Positions 9,841 through 17,707 of a DNA stretch of 64,000 bases are shown here, piece by piece. The translations under genes were made by a program, and so were the position numbers. How positions within the stretch are numbered: position 1 is the stretch's first letter; each line of letters starts with the position of its first letter. Location: positions 124,001 through 188,000 of the forward strand of contig JAGTXO010000035.1 in assembly GCA_019448385.1 (NCBI GenBank), written 5' to 3'. The notes beneath the pieces were generated by a model. That model was not told where the DNA came from. It worked only from the letters and a program-made list of their open reading frames with translations, and made no database searches. The DNA comes from Diacronema lutheri. Taxonomy: Eukaryota; Haptophyta; Pavlovophyceae; Pavlovales; Pavlovaceae.

Positions 9841-10591
9841 TCACTGAATGCCGGCGACGACCAAGCGGCCGCCTTGGCCGGAGCCAGCGTACGCGTCAGC
9901 CGCCTGACGAGCGAAGCCCTCCAGCTCCATGCCTGGCGGCAGTGAGGAGAGCAGGGCCCATTCTTTGCCGCCGGTGGTGCCGTAGAGCTGCATCTGCGCG
10001 GCGACTTGCGCCACCTCCGTTTGGCTGAGGTTGCGGTGCAGGTATTTCTATGCCCCCCTCGCGAAGTTGCGCGGCGGCGGCGGCGGCCGCAGCAGGTGCA
10101 CGGACTGCGAGGGCGCGAGCGACTTTAAGCTGGCTGTCGCGGCAGGGGTGTGCAAGCAAAGAAGGAGGGCCGCGAGAGCGGCACCATGCGGAGCGCACCC
10201 TCTGGCCCCTCCTGCGCGGCCTCCTCCGCAGCGGCATCGTTGCGATAAACTCGTCGCGGTGCGGGCGGTCGTCGGCGCAAACCAAGCAATTGCGCTGTAT
10301 CCACCGTGTGGAGTTGCAGTGTTCGACGACGAAGCCGCACATCATGCACACCGCTGCCTTGTCTTGCGCAGTCGGCACGCGCTTGATACCTTTCCGGTCG
10401 AGGGCGCTTGCGAGCGTCGCGCGTGCGCGCGCACGCGTAGCTGTCTTGCCCGCCTTGAGGCAGGCCATGCCACCGAGATCCAAGAAGATCGCCTCGAGAC
10501 CAGAGTCATCCATACTGATGAGGGACGTCTTGTGCTTGTCGACCACGGCGCGCAGGCACGCCGACCAGACGGGCGACCCGTTGCGCGGCAT
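9841..10591 (-). CDS. Possible gene with CxxC zinc-binding pairs, structure unsure
   Basis: Two coding-looking stretches lie here in different frames. The upstream one starts at an ATG at 10591 and contains CMMCGFVVEHC and CLVCADDRPHRDEF, two CxxC pairs that could bind zinc, preceded by LISMDDSGLEAIFLDLGG. The downstream one, about 9841-10030, reads QMQLYGTTGGKEWALLSSLP and ends VVAGIQ-stop. An intron or a frameshift must lie between them in the Ala-rich segment near 10050-10130; I cannot place it. A TATATA sequence and a T/A homopolymer lie 20-35 bp upstream of the ATG. I do not recognise the family. It may be a young, lineage-specific or decaying gene. Confidence 0.3.
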
Positions 10592-10628
10592 GGCTGCCCG
10601 CGACGCTCATTGTATATATTTTTTTTTT

Positions 10629-11045
10629 AACGACGCTTTCCGACGGGTCAACAGATGGGGTCAGGAAGTGCCCAGCGAGGCGCCAGGCGGAGCAGGCCCA
10701 AAGGCCCACACGCGCCTAGCCACCGCGCGCCGCCGCCCGCGCGCCGCCGCACCGGTGGCTGCCGTCAATCACATCACCGGCCGACGCGCACGCGCACGCC
10801 GAGGCCCGAAGATCGTCGGCGACGACCGCCACCCCCGAGCCGCCGCCTGCCACGTCGCCAAGCCGCCCGCCGCCGCTGCAGAGCGCGACGCCCGCCGCCA
10901 GCGAGCCGCCGCCCTCCCCGCCGCGTCGCAGCCCCCTGTCGCCGCGGCGAAGCGCACCGCCACCCGCCGCCAGCGTGGCAAGCGCCGCGATGCTGGCCGC
11001 GTGGCCGCGCACGCGCGCCCCGCCACCCCCAAACCCACCGACCGG
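10629..11045 (+). repeat. Unclassified dispersed repeat, copy A
   Basis: This copy starts with AACGACGCTTTCCGACGGG, continues with a GGGTCA-rich leader, then GGCCC(A)AAGGCCC and CGCGCCTAGCC, and then several hundred bases of GCC-rich sequence ending near ACCCACCGACC. The same succession of blocks occurs in copy B at 12093-12600. The boundaries are approximate. No terminal inverted repeats or coding domain were seen, so I cannot say whether it is a mobile element or a segmental duplication. Confidence 0.5.
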
Positions 11046-11390
11046 GGCGAAAAGTACGTTGTTCGCGGTGCCGGCGCAGTCGATGGGCAGGGGCGGCGGG
11101 GCGCGCGGAGCGCGGCCAGCAGAGCGCGAGGGCGCAGCCGTCGCAAGCGAAGGTTTCGTCGTATATACGGTTTGCCCGTATCCGACGACGGCTCATCGAA
11201 AGCCATCAGCAGCGCGCACTTGGGCCCAGGCTTGTGCCCGGCGGTGTACGCGCTATTCGGATGCAGGTGCCCGTAGATACGCTCGAAGATCGAGTCGGCC
11301 TCGCGCTCTTGCCTGCGCGGCGTCGCGCTCAGGTCGGGTCGCGCGACAGCGTCCGCCAGCGCCGGCCGCGCGCGCGCAGCGCGCGCGTCA
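11046..11390. other. No assigned gene; short open minus-strand stretch
   Basis: On the minus strand, about 11160-11335 reads without stops in a protein-like frame (ADSIFERIYGHLHPNSAY, then AGHKPGPKCALLMAFDEPS). I recognise no family and see no start or clear splice sites. It abuts the broken dehydrogenase piece and may belong to the same decayed locus. Nothing else in this stretch is supportable. Confidence 0.35.
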
Positions 11391-11850
11391 CGCCGACGAG
11401 GATGGCGACGGGCAGGCTGGCGAGCTCAGAGCAGAGAGACGCCGCGTCGTCGGGCTTGGAGAGGTCGTACGGGAACATGCGCACGTCCGCCTTGCGCTTG
11501 GCGTGGACGAGCGACAAGGCCTGCAGCTCCTGCTGCAGCGCCGCGAGCCTGTCGCCGCGGCGCGCGACGAGGATCAGGTCGAAGCCGCGGCACGCGAGCT
11601 CTCGCGCGATCTGAGCGCCGATGCCGGACGAAGCTGGCGCTGCAGCAGGCAGAGCGCGGCCTTGCACGCGTACAGTGTGGGCGGGATGTCGCCGGAGAAG
11701 GGCCAGCGGTATCTGCACGCGTACAGTGTGGGCGCGGCCTTGCACGCGAGGAGGATCGACGCGAAGAAGGACCAGAGAGCGAACGCGCCCACACTGTACG
11801 CGAGGACCAGCAGCGTGGCGAATGGAGAGGTCGAAGGGATCTTGAGCGGC
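11391..11850 (-). pseudogene. Broken short-chain dehydrogenase, very-long-chain 3-ketoacyl-CoA reductase-like
   Basis: The minus strand at 11391-11640 encodes SSGIGAQIARELACRGFDLI, then LVARRGDRLAALQQEL and a segment ending LPVAILVG. This is the Rossmann start of an SDR close to HSD17B12/KAR enzymes of fatty-acid elongation. Just upstream, 11655-11850 encodes a membrane-like segment (ATLLVLAYSVGAFALW) as expected before this domain. The usual WALVTGA lead-in is missing, the two parts are in different frames, and the NNxG motif and catalytic YxxxK region do not follow. A 17-bp block (CGCGTACAGTGTGGGCG and its reverse complement) recurs three times between the parts, suggesting small duplications broke the gene. 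An intact copy presumably exists elsewhere. Confidence 0.55.
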
Positions 11851-11901
11851 GCCGTCTCGGCCGGAGCCGAGGCGTGCTGGTCGTTCGAGCGAGAGTCGGG
11901 C

Positions 11902-12009
11902 GGCCACTCAATCTTGGATGCGTGTTCCGTCCGGCCAGCCAAGATTGGCCACTCAATCTTGGTGGAGTGTTCCGTCCGGCCAGCCAAGATTGGCCACTCA
12001 ATCTTGGTT
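11902..12009. repeat. 45-bp tandem repeat, about 2.4 copies
   Basis: The block starting GGCCACTCAATCTTGG recurs at 11902, 11947 and 11992, a period of 45 bp, with the intervening GTTCCGTCCGGCCAGCCAAG conserved. Each junction contains CCAAGAT and ATCTTGG as short inverted arms. The repeat lies directly upstream of the TACTAAC-containing motif at 12021. No coding function is visible. Confidence 0.85.
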
Positions 12010-12092
12010 GAGCTCATTCAATATACTAACGACGCTTACAGGCGGGTCAGCAGGAGGGGCGCGCACGGGGCCGAGGCTGGACAAACGGAGCG

Positions 12093-12600
12093 AGAATACT
12101 AACGGCGCTTACGTCAGGACAGCGGGGTCAGCACCAGCTGCGGGGGAATCGAGTAGCCACCAATGTCGTCGATCCCCGCGCATCCCGGTCACCAGCGAGC
12201 GGGCAGCGAGGCGGTGCGGGCCCAGAGGCCCGCCCGCGCCTAGCCGCCGCGCACCGCCGGCGCCCCCCGGCCGCGCGCGCCGCCGCACCCTCCGCAGCCG
12301 CGGCGCGCACCACAGCTAGCCGCGCCCGCGCCAGCAGAGGCCCGAGGGCCGACGGAATTCACCGCCGCCACCGAGCCGCGGCCAGCCCTGCCGCCGGACA
12401 GACCGCCGAGTGCGCCGCCGCCCGCACCACGCGCGCCGCCGCCCCGCACGCCTCCGCGCCGCCGGCCGCCGCCCCCGAGCGCGCCTCCGCCCGCCGCCAG
12501 CGAACCTGTCGGCCCGCCGGCAATCCGCCCACCATCGCTCAGCCTCCCGCCCACCGACGCGCGCACCGCGGCCTCCCCCGCCACAGCCCACCGACCCGCT
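12093..12600 (+). repeat. Unclassified dispersed repeat, copy B
   Basis: This copy starts TACTAACGGCGCTTACGTC with a GGGGTCAGCACC leader, then GGCCCAGAGGCCC and CGCGCCTAGCC, and several hundred bases of GCC-rich sequence ending near GCCCACCGACC, in the same order as copy A at 10629. A third, partial copy of just the leader occurs at 12021-12054 (TACTAACGACGCTTAC, GGCGGGTCAGCAGG). Similarity was judged by eye; ends are approximate. Confidence 0.5.
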
Positions 12601-12849
12601 TGCAAAGGCAGAGGCGGGAGCAGACAGAGCAGAGGGTTCCTGAAGCGCGAGACTGGGGACAATTGAGGGCACCTCACGATGACGACGGCCTTACTTGGGA
12701 ACACCAAAAACAGGTCCCACACGCGTAAAACGTGTGGGACCCGCGGCGGCAGCCGGCACGGTCCCCCCATCTCGCGAACAAACGAGTGCGCATCGCGAGC
12801 GGGGATCTTGAAAGTCTTGTGGGAAGGCGCCGCCACCGGCACGCCCGTC

Positions 12850-13248
12850 CTAGTAATCGCCACCGTCGTCCTCGAAGACCGTGCCTGCGTCGTCCGAGTA
12901 GTAGCCACCGAGGGGCCGTTCGCCATCGTCCAGGCGGGCGGACGGCCGAGCCGCGTCGACAGCTCGCACCGCCGCGTCGACGTGCGGGAACCAGCCTTCA
13001 TCGCCAGCCCAGAGCACGTCGGCGGCCAAAGTCGCGAACCACCGATGCTCCGCCCGGCGTACGCAGGCAAAGGGAATGTCACCGGGATCGCGCGCGTCCG
13101 CAGCGACAAAGAAGCCGAGCCAGATGAAGGCAAGGCCCCGGTCACGACGAGCCAGAGCGCCATCGAGCAGCCCCCAAAACCGCCGCGCGGCGCCCGCCTC
13201 ACGGCGAGGCCACCGGTCGCCGTAGCGCGCGGGCTCGCCGTGCTCGGG
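12850..13248 (-). other. 132-codon protein-like open frame without ATG, probable exon
   Basis: This minus-strand frame is open from just after a TAG at 13249-13251 to a TAG at 12850-12852. It reads RRFWGLLDGALARRDRGLAF, IWLGFFVAADARDPGD, VLWAGDEGWFPHVDAAVRAV, and ends GGYYSDDAGTVFEDDGGDY. The mix of Trp, Phe, Tyr and acidic residues and GC-rich third positions look like real protein, unlike the Arg/Ala-rich chance frames around it. There is no ATG, so it would be the last exon of a gene, perhaps with the CTGTAG at 13249-13254 as acceptor. I could not find the upstream exon; it lies just past the stop of the ADF-H-like gene. The family is unknown. Confidence 0.4.
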
Positions 13249-13358
13249 CTACAGGCCAAAGACGCCGGCGGGCGGCCGCACGCCCCGGAGGAAGAGGCAC
13301 TGATCGAAAACGAGGGAAGCGGCGCACCACGGGCAAGGCCCGTCGCCTGCCCCGATAT

Positions 13359-14220
13359 TCAGTGGTACGCTGTCTGCGGTGGGCTGAAGAACTTGCTGCT
13401 CCCCACGCAGCCCTCGTCGCGAAGCGCGCACGCCTCGACGCGCAGGAGCATCGTCGCGTAGTCGAGCTCGTCTTGCGTCTTGGCCTGGGCGACGGCGGCG
13501 GCAAGGCGCGCGCACGGCCTGCGTGAGGCCGACGGACGATGCGCTGCGCACGGCGCGGCGGCGGCCGTCGGGCGCGCACCATGAAGGAGACATCGATCGT
13601 GGGGAAGGCGTTGAGCAGGTCGGTGATGCCATACGTTGTGTCCATTTGCTCGCGCGGGTTGTTGGCGCACATGCGCGACGTGGCGAGCACGACCTTGTCG
13701 GTGACGCTCCCGTCCGGCATCGTGTACGTGAAGTCGAAAAGGCCGTAGCGGCAATCGTCGCGCGGCAGCTGGCCGAGCATGTGCTCCCATGCGCTGCTCT
13801 GCTCGCCCACCAGGTCAGCGTCATCCGCGGTCGCGACCAAGCTGAACTCGAGGCTGCCCGACGATGTCGGGACGAGGTCGACGATTGCGTATTTGGTCGT
13901 CGCGTGCACAATGCTCCAGTACGTGCTCGTCACGTCGGGCTTGATGGCGAAGCGCGGCTGGACCTGCGCGGCGATCGCCGCAGCCGCTTTCCGTCAGCGA
14001 CGCCACGGCCGCGCAGCAAGCACCTGCCGCGTGCGCACGGCCGCGAAGCAAAGCGCTCGCGGCGCGCCGCCGCGCGCACCGCCTTCTCGACACTGGCAAA
14101 GCCGATTGCCGCAGGCAGCGCAGCCGACGAGGTGGCGGTCAAGCCGACCAGCGCGACCGTCACGAGCAGGCCGCCGGCGCCGACGAGCGCGCCAACGACA
14201 GCGCGCTTAGTCGCGGGCAT
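13359..14220 (-). CDS. Membrane-anchored or secreted ADF-H/cofilin-like protein
   Basis: The model is complement(join(13359..13484,13580..13963,14080..14220)), 216 aa. Residues 8-35 form a hydrophobic segment (VVGALVGAGGLLVTVALVGL) after a short basic start, so the protein should enter the secretory pathway or be membrane anchored. The next exon has KYAIVDLVP and then WEHMLGQLPRDDCRYGLFDF, closely matching the LPxxDCRYAVYDF core of ADF/cofilin. After that the actin-binding part of cofilins (W-x-P-x-x-A-x-x-K-x-K-M) is replaced by LATSRMCANNPREQ. Canonical ADF proteins are soluble and bind actin; this one likely does not. The ADF-H call rests on one motif and is moderate. It is divergent from the gene at 14277 (56 bp). 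Confidence 0.55.
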
Positions 14221-14276
14221 TTTTGCGGAGGCGCTGCTTTTGCGGTTCGGAGAGTTCTGTGCAGCAGCTAGTCGCA

Positions 14277-14810
14277 ATGGTTGCGGCAAGCCTCGCGGTT
14301 GTATGCGCGCTCGCGTCGATGAGACGCCCCACGCCGCTGAGACGGTCGACGTGCGCGCGTGCGCACATGCTCGCCGTGGGCCACGGTCCGCTGCCGTGCA
14401 CCGAGGGCAACCTCCTCGAGGTGCTGCAGCTCTGCCGCGAGAGCAACGACGACATGTTTGGCTGCCATGAGCGCTGCGCTGCGATCGGCATCACGGGCGA
14501 CGTGCAACTCGTCGACATCGAGGGGCCGTTCGTGACGATCGGGCTGAGCGGCCGCTTCTGGCACAGGCGGCGCACCGTGCTCCAACGGGTGGGCGCCTTT
14601 GTCTCGCAGCGCATCCCCGAGATCGTCGAGATCACACTTGCCGACCCCGCGATGGCCGAGGACATGGAGTACGACGCGGACGGCATGCTCGTGGAGGACA
14701 AACGCTCGCTCGACTACAATTATGATCGCGAGACGATGGCGCGCAACGGTTATGATCCCGATGCGCGCGGCCCGTTTGCCGACCGGAATGCGCTGTCGGT
14801 CTTCGTCTGA
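14277..14810 (+). CDS. Conserved alpha/beta protein with secretory-type N-terminus, function unknown
   Basis: This is a single exon of 177 aa. It starts with a hydrophobic segment (MVAASLAVVCALASM), then a basic Arg/Thr/Ser-rich stretch that would suit plastid import across complex membranes. The core runs LLEVLQLCRESNDDMFG, GITGDVQLVDIEGPFVTIGL, SGRFWHRRRTVLQRVGAF and RIPEIVEITLADP. The GDV-x-L-V-D-I-x-G-P and RIPEI spacing recalls the NifU C-terminal fold, but the CxxC iron-sulfur motif is absent and FWH stands there. Similar proteins seem to occur in plants and algae, from memory. The C-terminal 45 residues are acidic with repeated Asp-Tyr. No function is assigned. Confidence 0.75.
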   Translation: MVAASLAVVCALASMRRPTPLRRSTCARAHMLAVGHGPLPCTEGNLLEVLQLCRESNDDMFGCHERCAAIGITGDVQLVDIEGPFVTIGLSGRFWHRRRTVLQRVGAFVSQRIPEIVEITLADPAMAEDMEYDADGMLVEDKRSLDYNYDRETMARNGYDPDARGPFADRNALSVFV

Positions 14811-15003
14811 CCTTGAGCGCGGCGCCGCGGCCCGCCGTGAGGGAGCGCGGTGGCCGCTCACGGAGGTTTTGTGCGATGGCGGGGTAGCCGCAGCCGCGCC
14901 AGGGGTAGGGGCGCAATCGATCACACAACAGCTCGGGTGCCGACGGCCGTCGCCAACGCCGTCGCTCCTTTTCAAACTGGGCGGGCGTGAAACGTCCGCG
15001 GAG

Positions 15004-15597
15004 ATGAGGCCTCACGAGGGCATCGCGGGAACCACGATCGGCGCGGATGACGCGGATGACGCGCTCGCCTACACGATGCGCACGCTCGCTGCAGCACCGA
15101 TAGGGGCATGGCAGCTTGTCGATGAGCGCGACGCCGCCGAGTGCGCGGACCACACCGCGCGCGCGGCTCTGGCGCCCACGGACGAGCGCGACGGTGTCGC
15201 TCTCGCAGTGGTGCACGGACGTGCGCGGACACTTGCCGCGATGCCGGTGGCCAGGGCGAGCGCGAGCCAAACAATTGATGAATGGCCCGCGACGCCGGCG
15301 GGTGCAGTCGATGCGCGCGTGGCACGCCCCGCGCGCGCTGCAGGCGCCCTCGCCGCAGGCGTGCCCGAGCGGAGAGCGCCGACGAGCGAAGTACGCGAGC
15401 TGCGCGAGCGCATTGCCGCATTGCGCGCGCAGGTCGACCTCCTCAGCGCGCGTTGGCGTATCGAGGAGCGAGCGAGCAGCGACGCGCGCACCGTCGCCTC
15501 GCGCGTGCGCGCCGTCGTCGACCGCGCGTCCTCTGTCCTCGACACACACCCTAGGTTTGTAACGACGGAAAGTGCGCGGCTCGGTGCGTTCAACTGA
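15004..15597 (+). CDS. Hypothetical protein with a C-terminal coiled coil
   Basis: This is a single open frame of 197 aa with GC-rich third positions, starting at the first ATG (MRPHEGIAGTTIGADD). The N-terminal 110 residues have no recognisable domain; residues about 120-170 (SEVRELRERIAALRAQVDLL) form a likely coiled coil. No signal peptide or membrane segment is seen. It ends 20 bp before the stop codon of the WD40 gene on the opposite strand. Composition and coiled-coil register support coding, but chance long frames are common here, so existence is moderately sure and function unknown. Confidence 0.5.
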   Translation: MRPHEGIAGTTIGADDADDALAYTMRTLAAAPIGAWQLVDERDAAECADHTARAALAPTDERDGVALAVVHGRARTLAAMPVARASASQTIDEWPATPAGAVDARVARPARAAGALAAGVPERRAPTSEVRELRERIAALRAQVDLLSARWRIEERASSDARTVASRVRAVVDRASSVLDTHPRFVTTESARLGAFN

Positions 15598-15617
15598 CGC
15601 CGTGCTGGAGCGCGCGC

Positions 15618-17702
15618 TCATGAAAGCGCGTCGCGGCCCCCGGCGTCGCGGTTGGCACTCGCCGCCGCCGCCGCCGGGCGCCGCGCCCCGCCCCAGCGGA
15701 GCCACGCCCAGCGGCCGGCGTTGGCCGCGCGGCCGCTACCACCGGTCGCCCCGCGCGCGTCCTCGCGCACCGCCTCATCGCGTGCGGACTGTGCGCGAGC
15801 GGCAGCCATCGCTCGGTTCTGTCGCCAAAGGGGCGGCTTGCCTGGCCCACCCGCGCGCGCGCGCGCGCGCTCCCGTCCGTGCGCGTCGCCGGCCGCGCCG
15901 CCGCGCTTCTCGCGCGCGCGCGCTTCCATCAGCACGTGCGCGTCCTCGTCTTCCTGGCCCCCTTCGGCATGCCGCTGCGTATCTCCCTCGCGTCTCCGCC
16001 CCGCCTCCGCCTCCGCCTCCTGCTCTTCTTGCCACACGTGGATCGAGCCGACATCATCTGCCGACGCGTACCGCGCGCCGCCGAGCGCGGCGAGAGCACC
16101 GACCCACGCGCGCGCGTGCCCTGGGTACGTGTAGACGGTGCGCAGCTGCTGGAGCGCGCCCACCGCTTCGCGCGCGCAGACCAGTTCGACCCGCCCGTCC
16201 GCCAGCGCGGCGAGCACGCACTCGGCGCGCGTTGCGTGCGCGGCGAGCGCGCCCGTGCGCGCGCCGAGGTGGGCGGCAGCTGCTTCGCGCAGCTCGGGAG
16301 GCGCCGCGCCAGCGTCGCTGCCGCGGCCGCCGCGCCGCGTCGCGCCACCGCGCGCGTGTGCACCCTCCTTGTCGCCTCCAACCGCGCCGCCGTCGAGGGC
16401 GTGCAGCTTCCAGCGCTTGAGCTCGCCGTCAGCTGCCGCGCTGAAGACTGTAAGCGCACCGTCGAGAGCCACGCCGCGGCCAGCGCCGGCGCGCTCCGCG
16501 CCGCCCGACCGTCCGACCGCCCCGACGGCGAGCGCGACCGCAGCTGCCGAGCGGTGCGCGTCCACGGTACGCATGGGTGTAAGGGACGGGATTGCCCACA
16601 GTGCCATCTTGCCGTCGGCGCCGGCTGAGATGAGGAAACCGGCGGCGAGAGCGAGCGCGCGCGCGCCGCCGCGGTGCGCGGCGACGCGCGCCTGCAGCCT
16701 GAGCGTCAGGTGCTCCGCGTTCCGCTCCCACAGCGCAATGGAGCCGTCGGCTGCGGCGGTGGCGAGGAGCTGCCGCCCATCGGAGCCGCGCCGCGCCTCG
16801 CCAGCGATCGCGTGCACCGCGCCCGTGTGCGCGTGCAAGCTCTGCACGGCAACGGCCTCAAGCTCAGCGGGCGGTGCGCCCTCGCGTGCACCGCGCGCCG
16901 CGCGCGCCACCGGCGCCGCCGACGTCGTGGGCTGCAGCCGCCACGCCCTCACCGAGCCGAGCGCCGTGCCTGCCGTGAGGACCGCGCAGCCGCCAGATGC
17001 GTCTTCCGTTGCGTGCAGGCTGAGCACGGCCTCGCCGAGGCGAGCGATCTCAAACGGCTCGCGCTGCGCGTGCGCGCGCGCGCCGCGCATGCCCCACGCC
17101 TCCCATCGCGACACCGATGCGCGCGCGGCCGCGCTCGCCCGCGGCATCGGCCGCGCGACAATGGCGCCGTCAGCGCCTGCGCTCACGAGCAGGTCGCCGC
17201 ACGTGACGAGCGACGTGGCGAGCCCGGCGTGCGCGCCATCGTACGCCACAACCGCCGCCGCCCTCGCCGCGAGCAGCAGCCGCTCGCTCCCCGCGCCGTG
17301 CACGCCGTGCGCGCCGCGCGCGCCGCCGCTCACGAGCGCGCCGTCGCCGCACGCGTCGGCGACGTGCGCCTCGAGGTCGCGCAGCCGGGCGGAGAGCGCG
17401 ACGAGCTGGTAGCGCAACACTGCGCTCCCGCGCCAGTGCACGAGCAGCGCCAGAGTGGCCACCGCGCACGCCAGCCACGAGCGAGGCACGGCGATCGGCG
17501 GCGACGGCGGCCGGGCCGCGCAGCCAGCAGCGTGCGCGCGCGGCAGCGGCGAGTGCGCGGGACTCCCCGAGGACGCGCGCGAGCGCGCGGGCGAGGAAGG
17601 CGGCGCGCGCGGCGCCGCCGCCGGCGCGGCCGGCAGCTCGACCGCCAGCGGCGGCGGCTCCGTGACCGGCGCGAGCGCCTCGAACACGGACGCCATGCGC
17701 AT
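15618..17702 (-). CDS. WD40-repeat protein with one N-terminal membrane segment
   Basis: This is a single exon of 694 aa. Residues about 75-92 (SWLACAVATLALLVHW) form one membrane segment after a Pro/Ala/Ser-rich N-terminus. From residue 165 on there are WD40-like blades ending LLVSAGADGAIVA, LLATAAADGSIALW, FLISAGADGKMALW, VFSAAADGELKRW and YASADDVGSIHVW, enough for one beta propeller, with Ala- and Gly-rich loops. The last 140 residues are basic and disordered. Topology suggests a propeller on one side of an internal membrane. No closer family was recognised. Its start codon is only 5 bp from the start codon of the DEAD-box gene on the other strand; a second ATG at 17696 is as plausible. 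Confidence 0.85.
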   Translation of the reverse strand: MRMASVFEALAPVTEPPPLAVELPAAPAAAPRAPPSSPARSRASSGSPAHSPLPRAHAAGCAARPPSPPIAVPRSWLACAVATLALLVHWRGSAVLRYQLVALSARLRDLEAHVADACGDGALVSGGARGAHGVHGAGSERLLLAARAAAVVAYDGAHAGLATSLVTCGDLLVSAGADGAIVARPMPRASAAARASVSRWEAWGMRGARAHAQREPFEIARLGEAVLSLHATEDASGGCAVLTAGTALGSVRAWRLQPTTSAAPVARAARGAREGAPPAELEAVAVQSLHAHTGAVHAIAGEARRGSDGRQLLATAAADGSIALWERNAEHLTLRLQARVAAHRGGARALALAAGFLISAGADGKMALWAIPSLTPMRTVDAHRSAAAVALAVGAVGRSGGAERAGAGRGVALDGALTVFSAAADGELKRWKLHALDGGAVGGDKEGAHARGGATRRGGRGSDAGAAPPELREAAAAHLGARTGALAAHATRAECVLAALADGRVELVCAREAVGALQQLRTVYTYPGHARAWVGALAALGGARYASADDVGSIHVWQEEQEAEAEAGRRREGDTQRHAEGGQEDEDAHVLMEARAREKRGGAAGDAHGRERARARAGGPGKPPLWRQNRAMAAARAQSARDEAVREDARGATGGSGRAANAGRWAWLRWGGARRPAAAAASANRDAGGRDALS

Positions 17703-17707
17703 AAGGA

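Noticed and set aside
10655-11614. Long Arg/Pro-rich plus-strand frames over repeat copy A
   Set aside because: Low-complexity GC-rich sequence gives long frames on several strands; none has protein-like composition.
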